Positions 17,975 to 26,450 of a DNA stretch of 64,000 bases are shown one piece after another. Both the position numbers and the translations under genes were made by a program. The notes under the pieces were generated by a model. It did no database searches and was not told where the DNA came from. It saw only the letters and a list, made by a program, of their open reading frames with translations. This DNA comes from JAFGHJ01 sp964418485 (GTDB lineage Bacteria; Hydrothermota; UBA3072): assembly GCA_964418485.1 (NCBI GenBank), contig CAYQMH010000003.1, positions 13,696-77,695 on the forward strand, read 5' to 3'. Within the stretch, counting starts at the first letter, position 1; every line of letters starts with the position of its first letter.

Positions 17975-18780
17975 AAGAAAGAACTATAAGAGCTAATATT
18001 GAATTTTCCGGGGCAGGCGTTCATACCGGAAAAAAATCAAGGATATTACTTAAACCGGAAGAAACCGGCGGAATAAGATTTGAAAAGAATGGTAAAGTAA
18101 TCCCCGCTACACTTGATGCGGTAAAATTCTGCGATCGTGAAATTACTCTTTCAAAAAAAGGTGAAAATGTAAGAACAGTAGAACATCTTATGAGTGCTCT
18201 TTATGCTTGTAAGATCGATCACGTTCAAATAGAAATCCAAGGAGGTGAGGTCCCGGCTCTTGACGGTAGCGCCTACCCTTTTATCTCCGGAATCGAAAAA
18301 ACAGGCATAAGGGAATTAAAGAGCGAGAAAAGCAAAAGGTACATTAAAAAAAATATCCTTGTTGAAGGTAAAGGGTGTTTTGCTTCCGCTATGCCTTCGA
18401 AAAAACTCGAAATACGTTATATTATTTCCTATGATCATCCTTTACTTTACTATCAGGAATATATTTTTAACGGAAAATCTGATTTTAAAGAGGTTGCGCG
18501 TTCTAGAACATACGGGTTACTTTCCTGGAAAGAAGAACTGAATAAAAAAGGATTTGCACTCGGCGCATCGGAGGAAAACACTTTAATTTATACGGATAAA
18601 GGAATATTGAATAAAGCTCGTTATTCGGATGAAGCTGTAAGGCACAAAATAATGGACTTTTTGGGAGAACTATATCTATTTAAACCTGTTCCTGTGGGAC
18701 GATATTTTGTTTTTAGAGGAGGCCATTTATTGCATTTTCAGTTAATAAAAGAAATAAAAAGGAGTGAAGATGAAATTTGA
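17971..18780 (+). CDS. lpxC: UDP-3-O-acyl-N-acetylglucosamine deacetylase
   Basis: Zn-dependent deacetylase committing to lipid A synthesis. The zinc ligands are visible: TVEHLMSAL (His of the first motif) and RHKIMDFLGELYLF (HxxxD). Also present are FSGAGVHTG and the lid segment DGSAYPF. At 269 residues it is the stand-alone form; fabZ is a separate overlapping gene rather than a fusion. Its presence supports an LPS-bearing outer membrane. Confidence 0.97.
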   Translation: MKERTIRANIEFSGAGVHTGKKSRILLKPEETGGIRFEKNGKVIPATLDAVKFCDREITLSKKGENVRTVEHLMSALYACKIDHVQIEIQGGEVPALDGSAYPFISGIEKTGIRELKSEKSKRYIKKNILVEGKGCFASAMPSKKLEIRYIISYDHPLLYYQEYIFNGKSDFKEVARSRTYGLLSWKEELNKKGFALGASEENTLIYTDKGILNKARYSDEAVRHKIMDFLGELYLFKPVPVGRYFVFRGGHLLHFQLIKEIKRSEDEI

Positions 18781-19210
18781 TATTAAAAAAATACTTGAAA
18801 TCATGCCTCATAGGTATCCTTTTCTTTTAATTGATAAAGTTGACATAATAAACGAAGATGAAATTGTAGGCATAAAAAACGTAACTTATAACGAACCTTT
18901 TTTCACTGGACATTTCCCCGGTGATCCTATAATGCCGGCGGTTTTGATAGTTGAATCTATGGTTCAGGCTGGTGGGTTTCTACTTTTTAATAAACTTGAA
19001 GATCCTACGAAGTCAAATGTTTATTTTACGTCTATTAATAAAGCAAAGTTCAGAAAACCTGTTCGCCCGGGAGATATTCTGGAACACAAAGTAAAACTTA
19101 CGGCATTTAGATCCAATTTTTGCAAATTGGAAGGAAAATCCTTTGTGGAAGGAGATTTAGTCGCTGAGGGCTCATTCGCGGCAGCTATTGTAGAAAGAAA
19201 GGGAGTCTAA
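18770..19210 (+). CDS. fabZ: 3-hydroxyacyl-ACP dehydratase
   Basis: Dehydrates 3-hydroxyacyl-ACP in fatty acid synthesis. Shows LEIMPHRYPFLLIDKV with the active-site His, and FFTGHFPGDPIMPAVLIVESMVQAGG with the catalytic Glu, the hot-dog fold signature. The ATG at 18770 is preferred over the GTG at 18764 because AAAAAGGAG at 18756-18764 then lies at proper distance. It overlaps lpxC by 11 bases and ends on the first base of lpxA. Confidence 0.96.
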   Translation: MKFDIKKILEIMPHRYPFLLIDKVDIINEDEIVGIKNVTYNEPFFTGHFPGDPIMPAVLIVESMVQAGGFLLFNKLEDPTKSNVYFTSINKAKFRKPVRPGDILEHKVKLTAFRSNFCKLEGKSFVEGDLVAEGSFAAAIVERKGV

Positions 19211-19968
19211 TGCAAGGAGAAATTCACCCGGAGGCAGCAATAGCGAAAGACGTTCAAATCGACTCAAGCTGCCGGATCGAAAAAGACGTTATAATAGGAA
19301 GCGGTACCACAATAGCTAAAGGGGCTATTATAAAGAATGGCGTCCGGATTGGTGAGAACAATGAAATACATCCTTATGCAATAATAGGTGATACTCCGCA
19401 GGATAAAAGCCCGAAAAAAGAAACCGGAAAAGTCATTATCGGAGATTCCAACATAATCAGGGAATTCACAACAATCCATTTGCCTGTAGGAGAAGAAACG
19501 GAAACCAGAATAGGAAACGGAAATTACCTAATGGCATATTCTCACGTAGCTCATAACTGCAAAGTGGGAAGCAACGTTCTGCTTGTAAACGGAGCAACCC
19601 TCGGAGGTTTCGTAGAAGTCGAAGATTTCGCTTATATATCGGCGTTCGTTCCGGTCCACCAGTGGGTTAGAATTGGAGCTTATTCAATAATAGGCGGGGG
19701 CCTCCGAATAATAAAAGACTTAATTCCTTTTGCGATGGCGGCCGGTTCACCCCTGCGTGTTGTTTCTTATAACTCCCGGGGACTAAGAAGAAACGGATTT
19801 TCAGGCGAACGAATAGACGAGATAAAAAAAGCTTTCCGAATACTGTTCGGGTCGAAACTCAATACAAGTCAGGCTGTAGAAAAACTAAAAAACGATTTTA
19901 AAAATAATAAAGACATAGAACGTATTATCAAGTTCATTAATAAATCCAGAAGAGGAATAATAAAATAA
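19210..19968 (+). CDS. lpxA: UDP-N-acetylglucosamine O-acyltransferase
   Basis: First acyl transfer of lipid A synthesis. It is a left-handed beta-helix of hexapeptide repeats (IGSGTTIAKGAIIKNGVRIG etc.). The catalytic His lies in AYSHVAHNCKVGSN and the ACP/UDP-GlcNAc segment GDTPQDKSPK is present, followed by a C-terminal helical region. The length of 252 residues is normal. lpxC-fabZ-lpxA order is widespread in diderms. lpxB and lpxD are not in this window. Confidence 0.95.
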   Translation: MQGEIHPEAAIAKDVQIDSSCRIEKDVIIGSGTTIAKGAIIKNGVRIGENNEIHPYAIIGDTPQDKSPKKETGKVIIGDSNIIREFTTIHLPVGEETETRIGNGNYLMAYSHVAHNCKVGSNVLLVNGATLGGFVEVEDFAYISAFVPVHQWVRIGAYSIIGGGLRIIKDLIPFAMAAGSPLRVVSYNSRGLRRNGFSGERIDEIKKAFRILFGSKLNTSQAVEKLKNDFKNNKDIERIIKFINKSRRGIIK

Positions 19969-19995
19969 TTTTCGATGTTTGCTTAAGTTCAAAAG

Positions 19996-20649
19996 ATGAT
20001 AAACATTCATTCTCTAATAGACCATACAAATTTGAAACCCAGCGCAAGCGAGGAAGACATTAAAAAATTATGTGAAGAAGCACTGAAATATAATTTCAGA
20101 GGGGTATGCGTAAATCCCGTCTGGGTTCCCTTTGTTTGTGAGTGTCTGAGAAATAAAGCAGTAAAAATAATTTCCGTTTGTGATTTTCCGCTGGGTTCTT
20201 CACTCTCTGCCGCCAGATGTAAAGAAACGGAGTTAGTAATTAAGAGCGGAGCCGAAGAGGTAGATATTGTAATGCAAATACCTCTCTTAAAGAGTAAAAA
20301 ATACAAGGAGATAGAAAAGGATGTCGAGGAAATTGTGAATATTGTACATCCAGGCAAATTGCTTAAAGTAATAATAGAAGCCCCCATCCTATCGGACGAT
20401 GAAGTTTTGTCTGCTATAAAAGTTGTTGAGAACGCCGGAGCTGACTTTATAAAATCCGGCACAGGCACAAACGGTCCGGTTACCGTTGACCAAATAAAAA
20501 AGATAAAAAGGTCAACGAAACTTCCGATAAAAGCATCCGGAGGTATAAGAAACATTGATTTCGCTTTAGAACTTATAAAAGCCGGTGCTTCAGTCTTGGG
20601 AAGCTCAAGCTCACTCGAAATAATAAAGGGTCGCGTTTCTGGGGCTTAA
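19996..20649 (+). CDS. deoC: Deoxyribose-phosphate aldolase
   Basis: Class I aldolase splitting 2-deoxyribose-5-phosphate to glyceraldehyde-3-phosphate and acetaldehyde. It shows SLIDHTNLKPSASEEDI, VCDFPLGSS, EEVDIVMQ, and the Schiff-base Lys in DFIKSGTGT (about residue 153), with a second Lys in LPIKASGGIR. The 217 residues are normal. It is 27 bases after lpxA and may supply or remove glyceraldehyde-3-phosphate, a Dxs substrate, though salvage of deoxynucleosides is the usual role. Confidence 0.96.
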   Translation: MINIHSLIDHTNLKPSASEEDIKKLCEEALKYNFRGVCVNPVWVPFVCECLRNKAVKIISVCDFPLGSSLSAARCKETELVIKSGAEEVDIVMQIPLLKSKKYKEIEKDVEEIVNIVHPGKLLKVIIEAPILSDDEVLSAIKVVENAGADFIKSGTGTNGPVTVDQIKKIKRSTKLPIKASGGIRNIDFALELIKAGASVLGSSSSLEIIKGRVSGA

Positions 20650-20670
20650 CTTTAAAAAGCTAAAAACTAA

Positions 20671-22890
20671 CTAACGCTTTTTCTTATATTTTATTCCGGA
20701 AAAGACAAAAAGAACAACCGTAAACATCAAAGCCGACGAAGCCAAAACTAATCCCATATAGAAACTCTCCGGTCTGAAAAGGAGTCTTACTTTATGTTTG
20801 CCTTTGGGAATACGTATTGCACGGAAGAGATAATTGGCACGAATTATGGATGTTCTTTTTCCGTCCAGGTAAGCTTTCCATCCCGGGTAGTAATGTTCTG
20901 AGAGAACGAGATAACCATCTGATATTAGATTAACATCCAATTCTATATTTTCTGCCTGATAGACAGTTATATTAACACTATCTTTCCCTTTCTCTAAAGT
21001 TTTATTTAAATCGTTAATTGTTGTTTCTTCAGGTATGATAACTTCTTTCGATGGTAAAAACTCGTCGGATTTCATGTATGATATAATAAGGGAATCCGGC
21101 AATTGTTTCTCCTGGTGGACTATCCATGCACGCGGAAGATATGAATTTCTTTCGTTTAGATATATGGACCTGCTACCCGATGCAATCGTATCCCTAACCA
21201 CGTATTTTACATTATAAAAATCCAAATATTTATTCTCTTGATCCTTGAATGCCTTTTCGAATTCGCTGAAATTTCCCAGTTTATTTGCTACGTGACCATC
21301 AAGTGCTTCCAATCTAAACATTAGAGATCGTGAATTTGCATAAAAATAACCATACCGGGGAGAATCTATCCTGCTTTCTCCGATTTTAGTTTCTTGTTGG
21401 AGAAACCGGATAAGTTGATTTCTATTATAATAATCAACATCAGGGTTCATTTCCTTTCCGCTGAAATAACTACCCATAACAAAAAGATCCAAAAACAGAA
21501 CAGTGATAGCAATAATTTGAAACCAATGTGAAGGTATTTTTCCCCTACTTGTAAAATATACAAGGGAAAAAGAGATAAGTGAAAATATACCGAAGAGAAG
21601 GAGGCTTAGAAATATAGTATTGTGCTTGTATGATTGTAAACCGGTCTCTGGATAAAAAGCGGTAGAATGCCATATCAATACTGCAACAATAATAATAAAA
21701 GCACCTATTGATCCATAAGATGATATATTTTTAAAATGTCCTTTCTTTAAATGAACCGATAGAAAATCAAGCGTGAAAGACGAAATAATGGCAGATGCGA
21801 AGACAAAAAAAGGCATAAATCTTACATGGAATCTTAAACCAGGCAAGAAGATGCCAATCAAGCTATGTAGAGGGTTGTATTTCCCGTACATAAATATAAG
21901 AGCAAAGCCCAATAAGTAAAAGAAAAAACGTATTCTTTTCTTATTGAAAACCTTGTATGATAAACCGAGCAACAGCAGGCTGATAACTCCTAGGTAAGAA
22001 CTATATTCGACAAACATCCAGAATGACTGATACCCTCCCCAGTAATCGTAACTTGCAGTCCCTTTTCCAAATATATGTGGAGTAAAAAGTGCTAATATAG
22101 TTTTAAATGGAGCGTAGCCGGGAACGACTTCCCGGGTTCTTGCACTGAGCAATGAATATTCTAATTCAGGTATTATTCTTGGAGCAGCGATAAATAATCC
22201 GACCGTAATAACGGCTATAGCAAGGAGTAATAGTTTTTTTCGCTCTTTTGAAGTAATTATTTCGTATAAAAGGAAGAATGCAACAACCCATAAGAGGTAA
22301 AAATAAAATTGAATATGCGAACCTAAAATAGATATTCCTATAAAGAGACCTGAAAGCGAGGCCCAGAGCAAATTTTTTTCTTTAGATGTTTTCATTAGGG
22401 AATAGAAGATAATGGGAATCCATATAAGTCCGGTTAGTTCTCCCGTATGTTGTGTTCTTACTACAGTTGGTAGACTAAAAGAGAATAATATCGAGCCGAA
22501 TAGTGAAGAAATTTTCGAAACGCCTAATTCCTTCAAAAAGAAGTAGGTGGCGATACCTCCCAGCCATAATTGGAATAGTAAAGATATTTCAACGGCATAC
22601 GATGAAAGGTGGTTGTTTCTAACAAATAACGATAGTACAATTGTAAAGGGATAAAGGAAGAAAGAAGGATGGGAGCCGATTAACGGATAACCTCCATAGA
22701 TGTATGGTATCCACAATGGGAGCTTTCCGGAACGGAGTACTTCTGCCATATAGGCTCTTCTGGGATATTCTACAATAACAAAATCAAACCAAAAAAATAA
22801 TTGTTTTGCAAAAATTTTCCTGAAAAATATTAAAAGTAAGATCGTAAAAACAATAATTACGATTATATTACTCTTTTTTTTCTTCAACAC
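20671..22890 (-). CDS. YfhO-family multi-spanning membrane protein
   Basis: A protein of 739 residues with about 12-13 membrane spans across residues 10-480, followed by a soluble segment with the YfhO-like motif YYPGWKAYLDGKR and a last membrane span near the C-terminus. The family (GT-C fold) includes proteins needed for glycosylation of teichoic acid or surface polymers. Substrate is unknown. It follows a dolichol-phosphate-type glycosyltransferase gene on the same strand, which fits a role using lipid-linked sugars. A weak AT-rich hairpin lies between its stop and deoC's. Confidence 0.85.
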   Translation of the reverse strand: MLKKKKSNIIVIIVFTILLLIFFRKIFAKQLFFWFDFVIVEYPRRAYMAEVLRSGKLPLWIPYIYGGYPLIGSHPSFFLYPFTIVLSLFVRNNHLSSYAVEISLLFQLWLGGIATYFFLKELGVSKISSLFGSILFSFSLPTVVRTQHTGELTGLIWIPIIFYSLMKTSKEKNLLWASLSGLFIGISILGSHIQFYFYLLWVVAFFLLYEIITSKERKKLLLLAIAVITVGLFIAAPRIIPELEYSLLSARTREVVPGYAPFKTILALFTPHIFGKGTASYDYWGGYQSFWMFVEYSSYLGVISLLLLGLSYKVFNKKRIRFFFYLLGFALIFMYGKYNPLHSLIGIFLPGLRFHVRFMPFFVFASAIISSFTLDFLSVHLKKGHFKNISSYGSIGAFIIIVAVLIWHSTAFYPETGLQSYKHNTIFLSLLLFGIFSLISFSLVYFTSRGKIPSHWFQIIAITVLFLDLFVMGSYFSGKEMNPDVDYYNRNQLIRFLQQETKIGESRIDSPRYGYFYANSRSLMFRLEALDGHVANKLGNFSEFEKAFKDQENKYLDFYNVKYVVRDTIASGSRSIYLNERNSYLPRAWIVHQEKQLPDSLIISYMKSDEFLPSKEVIIPEETTINDLNKTLEKGKDSVNITVYQAENIELDVNLISDGYLVLSEHYYPGWKAYLDGKRTSIIRANYLFRAIRIPKGKHKVRLLFRPESFYMGLVLASSALMFTVVLFVFSGIKYKKKR

Positions 22891-22943
22891 GTTCGTAACT
22901 GAAGTCTTATTAGATGTTTTAATATATACCTGCTCCCTTCATG

Positions 22944-23873
22944 TTATTCACGTTTCTCTTCAATAATATATAAAGGCCTATCTTTTACTTCGCCATAAAT
23001 TCTTCCTATGTACTCGCCTATTATTCCCAAAGTGATAAGTTGAACACCCCCAAGGAAAAGCACTATTACTATAGTCGAAGTCCAACCGGGAACTACTTTA
23101 TTCAAGACGAACCTGGAAATGATTGCCCAAATTAAGTATAAAAAAGCGAATATCGAGGTTGTGAATCCGACAAAACTGGCAACTTGAAGAGGTTTAATAG
23201 AGAACGAAATAATACCGTTTAAAGCGAGTTTCATGAGTTTCCAGAATGAATACTTGATTTCTCCTTTATAACGGGGTTCTCTGATGAATTCTACGCCGGT
23301 CTGCCTGAAGCCCATCCAACTGGTGAGTCCCCGGATAAAACGATATTGTTCTTTTAAATCCCTTAACCTTCCTGTTATGTTTTTATCCATAAGTCTATAA
23401 TCGCCAGTATCCATAGGTATTTCGACTTCGGAAATAGCTCTTAGGAAACGATAGAAAACCCAGGCAACTCCTTTTTTTATAACTGTTTCACCTTTTCTTG
23501 CTTTTCTGACAGCATAAACTACCTTATATCCTTCTTTCCATTTCTCTATCAACTTTGGAATAAGTTCCGGAGGATCCTGGAGGTCTCCATCCATAGTTAT
23601 TACAGCTTCGCCTTGTGCGTGATCTATTCCGGCAGAGATTGCTGTTTGATGTCCAAAGTTACGTGATAATTTTAAAGCCTTCACATGGGGATTGGTTGCA
23701 TGTATTTTACTTAGCATTTCCCATGAGGAATCGGAACTTCCGTCATCAATGAATATGATTTCATAACTCCCTTCTATATTTTTGAATACGTCGACTAATT
23801 TTTTAGATAGAACAGGGATATTATCCTCTTCATTATAAATCGGTATAACTACACTGTATAAAATTTTATGCAT
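22944..23873 (-). CDS. Family 2 glycosyltransferase, GtrB/DPM1-like, with two C-terminal membrane spans
   Basis: Probably transfers a sugar from a nucleotide donor to polyprenyl phosphate. The GT-A domain shows VVIPIYNEEDNI, DDGSSDSSWEML and the metal-binding ITMDGDLQDPPELIP. About residues 232-300 contain two hydrophobic helices (VASFVGFTTSIFAFLYLIWA and IVLFLGGVQLITLGIIGEYIG) as in GtrB/ArnC enzymes. The length of 309 residues is normal. It has its own promoter and precedes the YfhO gene; the two may form a lipid-linked sugar pathway. Confidence 0.93.
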   Translation of the reverse strand: MHKILYSVVIPIYNEEDNIPVLSKKLVDVFKNIEGSYEIIFIDDGSSDSSWEMLSKIHATNPHVKALKLSRNFGHQTAISAGIDHAQGEAVITMDGDLQDPPELIPKLIEKWKEGYKVVYAVRKARKGETVIKKGVAWVFYRFLRAISEVEIPMDTGDYRLMDKNITGRLRDLKEQYRFIRGLTSWMGFRQTGVEFIREPRYKGEIKYSFWKLMKLALNGIISFSIKPLQVASFVGFTTSIFAFLYLIWAIISRFVLNKVVPGWTSTIVIVLFLGGVQLITLGIIGEYIGRIYGEVKDRPLYIIEEKRE

Positions 23874-23887
23874 TCTAATTTTTCTCT

Positions 23888-23915
23888 ATAATATATAATG
23901 CCACTGACTTGTCAA
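23888..23915 (-). promoter_or_regulatory. Promoter of the glycosyltransferase-YfhO unit
   Basis: Minus strand: TTGACA (23915-23910), 16-base spacer, TATTAT (23893-23888), 14 bases before the ATG at 23873. It lies immediately after the methyltransferase stop. Confidence 0.7.
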
Positions 23916-23931
23916 GTATAAACACATTTTT

Positions 23932-24678
23932 TCAATAAGCCTTTTTTCCTACCGCAAGAACGCTTAACCCATAAGGATATGTTAGCGATTTCTCCAGTAA
24001 TGTATTTTCGAGTTTTAGCAGATATAAGAGAACTTTGTTTATAATATGGGGTAATTGAAACAATTGATCTTCTTTTCCCCCGGATATTTTTGATGTAAAA
24101 AACTGAAGAATTCTAAGGAAGCTTATTGGTATAAATAGACTAAAATTCCAATAAGAGGCTCTAACAATTGTGAAGTTACTTTTTTTCAGGTCATCTAACA
24201 ATTTTTTTCTTGAATATCTTCTATAATGGTAATTAACTTCATCGTGTTTGCTCCATAAAAAATTGAAAGCCGGAACAAATACAATCAAGATTCCATTTTT
24301 TTTCAATATCCTATTCCATTCACTAAGTGCGATACTATCGGTTTCTATATGTTCTAACACGTCTGATGCAATCAAAACATCGAATGCTCTATTTTTAAAT
24401 TTAGTATCAGCACAATCTCGTATAAATGTGTCTTTCATACCTTTTTCCCTACATTTTTTAATAGCTTCCTTGCTGATATCTATACCCGAAATATTCTTAA
24501 ATCCTTTTTTTTCTAAGAAAGTAATCAAATGCCCGCTGGCACATCCAAGATCCAGAATTTTACAATTATGATGGACCTTCATATGGCGTAATAGTTTGAA
24601 AATCATGTCTCGGCGCGCCCTAAACCACCAGTAATCTTTTTCTAATTTGTGATATTTCAGTTCGTATTGTTTATCCAC
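23932..24678 (-). CDS. Class I SAM-dependent methyltransferase
   Basis: A protein of 248 residues. Motif I is ILDLGCASGHLITFLEKKG (about residues 39-57), followed by GIDISKEAI and the motif II region FDVLIASDVLEHIE. The N-terminus YHKLEKDYWWFRARRDMIF is typical of methyltransferases in cell-surface polysaccharide clusters. The substrate is unknown. The start lies 2 bases beyond the Fe-S protein stop, so it is co-transcribed with the redox genes upstream even though its function seems closer to the glycosyltransferase downstream. Confidence 0.9.
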   Translation of the reverse strand: MDKQYELKYHKLEKDYWWFRARRDMIFKLLRHMKVHHNCKILDLGCASGHLITFLEKKGFKNISGIDISKEAIKKCREKGMKDTFIRDCADTKFKNRAFDVLIASDVLEHIETDSIALSEWNRILKKNGILIVFVPAFNFLWSKHDEVNYHYRRYSRKKLLDDLKKSNFTIVRASYWNFSLFIPISFLRILQFFTSKISGGKEDQLFQLPHIINKVLLYLLKLENTLLEKSLTYPYGLSVLAVGKKAY

Positions 24679-24680
24679 TG

Positions 24681-25514
24681 TTATTCCTTTTCGGAGAATT
24701 TTCTACTCTCGGAATAAAGGCCATATTTGAAAGATAACGCATTGGTTGGACATGCTTTAATGCACTGGCCGCACCTGATACAATCCACGGATTCCGGGGC
24801 TTTGAAGATTTCTACATCCATGGGACACACATTTTGGCAGGCATAACATTCTATACACTTATTATCGTCGACCTGTATCTTGAAAAATGTAAATTTATTG
24901 AAGATTCCGTATATGGCTCCGAGAGGACACATAAAGCGGCAAAAAGGTCTTTTGATCAGAACCGAGGAAGAAACAAATAATACAACTATTGTCATTTTAA
25001 CGTAAAATAGAATACCGATAAGAGATTGCAGGTAAGGATCTAAGAGAACCATAGGGATCCCTGCTTCTACTCCTCCTGCCGGGCATATCTTACAGAACCA
25101 GGGTTGAGTGGTCAGGAGAGGGAGAGCCATAGCAAAAACAAACAAAAATAAATATTTGGAATAACTATATTTCTGCGATATGCGGATTTTATAAGTTTTT
25201 ATTCTATAAAGAATTTCCTGAAAAAACCCAAAAGGGCAAATCCATCCACATACCAGCCTTCCTAATGTTATTCCTAAAAGCCCCATGAATCCTAACACGT
25301 AAACCGGAAAAGTTTTGGCTCCGATAAAATTTTGGAAAGACCCGAGTGGGCAGGAAAACCGGGCTAGGGGACATGCGTAACAATTCAATCCCGGAAAGAA
25401 AAACCCCTTTAGTTTTCCCTGATATATGGTTTTGTGGAAATAATTATTTCCCGCGAAAAATGAAGCTATTAATATACTATATCTGGAGACTTTTTTATAG
25501 AGCCATGCGAACAT
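24681..25514 (-). CDS. NapH/CcoG-like polyferredoxin membrane protein
   Basis: A protein of 277 residues with about five membrane spans. Cys-rich motifs face the membrane: NCYACPLARFSCPLG (about residues 39-53), LVCGWICPFGF (87-97), FCKICPAGG (139-147), FCRFMCPLG. A C-terminal two-cluster 4Fe-4S domain has CIECYACQNVCP and CIRCGQCIKACP. Such proteins move electrons from quinol or to periplasmic acceptors. It is the fifth gene downstream of thioredoxin reductase and directly follows a CxxC microprotein and a TlpA lipoprotein, suggesting it passes electrons across the membrane to thiols. That link is inference. Confidence 0.88.
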   Translation of the reverse strand: MFAWLYKKVSRYSILIASFFAGNNYFHKTIYQGKLKGFFFPGLNCYACPLARFSCPLGSFQNFIGAKTFPVYVLGFMGLLGITLGRLVCGWICPFGFFQEILYRIKTYKIRISQKYSYSKYLFLFVFAMALPLLTTQPWFCKICPAGGVEAGIPMVLLDPYLQSLIGILFYVKMTIVVLFVSSSVLIKRPFCRFMCPLGAIYGIFNKFTFFKIQVDDNKCIECYACQNVCPMDVEIFKAPESVDCIRCGQCIKACPTNALSFKYGLYSESRKFSEKE

Positions 25515-25515
25515 T

Positions 25516-25665
25516 TCATTCTATACCTATGCAGGAAAAACAGGTGAGTGATCCTCTAAACTCGGTTTCCAATCTTTGTTGGGAGCTAATACCGAAGCCG
25601 AATAATCCAAAAAATAAAGCAATCGCAATGAGGTAAACAAATAAAAACCTATTATTTTTCTTCAT
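25516..25665 (-). CDS. 49-residue membrane microprotein ending in CFSCIGIE
   Basis: Short gene found by reading the gap between TlpA and the Fe-S protein. The ATG at 25665 overlaps the tlpA-like stop by 14 bases, and its stop (TGA at 25518-25516) is 1 base before the ATG of the Fe-S gene. The product has a basic start (MKKNNR), one membrane helix (FLFVYLIAIALFFGLFGFGI), a polar stretch and a C-terminal CxxC (TCFSCIGIE). It is probably membrane-anchored with the dithiol outside. Tight overlaps on both sides make it a credible gene. A role as thiol relay or subunit of the Fe-S protein is inferred; the family is not named. Confidence 0.75.
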   Translation of the reverse strand: MKKNNRFLFVYLIAIALFFGLFGFGISSQQRLETEFRGSLTCFSCIGIE

Positions 25666-26203
25666 CTTTAAATAACTCAAGAAAACTTTCCTCAAGCATT
25701 TTCCCCAGACGATAATTGTACCCGAGTATTGTGTCGGTAAGTTCTCCTTCTTTGTTCATGATAAATGTAGTTGGTACTCCCCTTAATTGATATTTCCTGG
25801 CTATTTCTATATCTGCCAATAAAACGGTATAGTTTATATTATTAAGCTTGCTGAAGGTTTTTATTCTGTCGGGGTTTTTATCTATCCCGATACCCAAAAT
25901 TACCAGTCCCTTATCTTTATATTTCTTATATAATTCCATAAGACCGGCGATTTCTGCTCTGCAGGCAGGGCAGTAAATAGTCCAAAAATTAAGAACGACA
26001 ACCTGTCCTTTGTAGTCGGAAAGTGTATGCTCATTACCCTCTACGTCTTCAAACGTAAAATCAGGAGCTTTGATTGAATCCGCGGACTCTATTTTTGTTT
26101 CATTATGATTTGTTTCTGATTTTTTAGAATCCGATGTGCTTTTTGCCTTGCCGCAGCTGGCGGTAAAAAAGCAAATGATTGTTAGAAAGAGTGTTTTATT
26201 CAA
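25652..26203 (-). CDS. TlpA/ResA-like thioredoxin lipoprotein
   Basis: A protein of 183 residues with lipobox FTASC (Cys at about 17), a low-complexity linker rich in Ser/Lys/Glu, then a thioredoxin-fold domain starting APDFTFEDVEGNEHTLSDYKG. The active site is WTIYCPACRAEI and the cis-Pro loop is RGVPTTFIMNKEG. It would act as a thiol-disulfide oxidoreductase on the outer face of the inner membrane or on the outer membrane. The gene lies in a thiol-redox operon and overlaps the CxxC microprotein. Confidence 0.94.
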   Translation of the reverse strand: MNKTLFLTIICFFTASCGKAKSTSDSKKSETNHNETKIESADSIKAPDFTFEDVEGNEHTLSDYKGQVVVLNFWTIYCPACRAEIAGLMELYKKYKDKGLVILGIGIDKNPDRIKTFSKLNNINYTVLLADIEIARKYQLRGVPTTFIMNKEGELTDTILGYNYRLGKMLEESFLELFKDEEK

Positions 26204-26216
26204 TTATTCCTCCGTC

Positions 26217-26450
26217 TTATTTTATCTTTAAGATATTTCTCAATTTGTTCTCATCAAAACCAACTATTTTATGATTTCCTGTAAGTATAACCGGAACTCC
26301 AGTCTGGCCGGTTTTTTCTTTAAGCTCTTTTGCGGCTTGCGGATATGTTGATATATTTATTTCTTTGAATTTGATGCCGTGTTCTTTTAGAAATCTCTTC
26401 GCCCGGGTACAATAAGGGCAGCTTGAATTTGTATAAACTTTTATAGTCAT
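26217..26450 (-). CDS. Glutaredoxin-like protein (NrdH/Uxx-star type)
   Basis: A protein of 77 residues with active site SSCPYCTRAKRFL and the cis-Pro segment TGVPVILTGNHKIVGFD, i.e. a minimal glutaredoxin fold. The absence of obvious glutathione genes here and the neighbouring thioredoxin reductase (4-base overlap) suggest it is reduced by TrxB. A paralogue with the same CPYC site lies at 37936-38184. Confidence 0.93.
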   Translation of the reverse strand: MTIKVYTNSSCPYCTRAKRFLKEHGIKFKEINISTYPQAAKELKEKTGQTGVPVILTGNHKIVGFDENKLRNILKIK

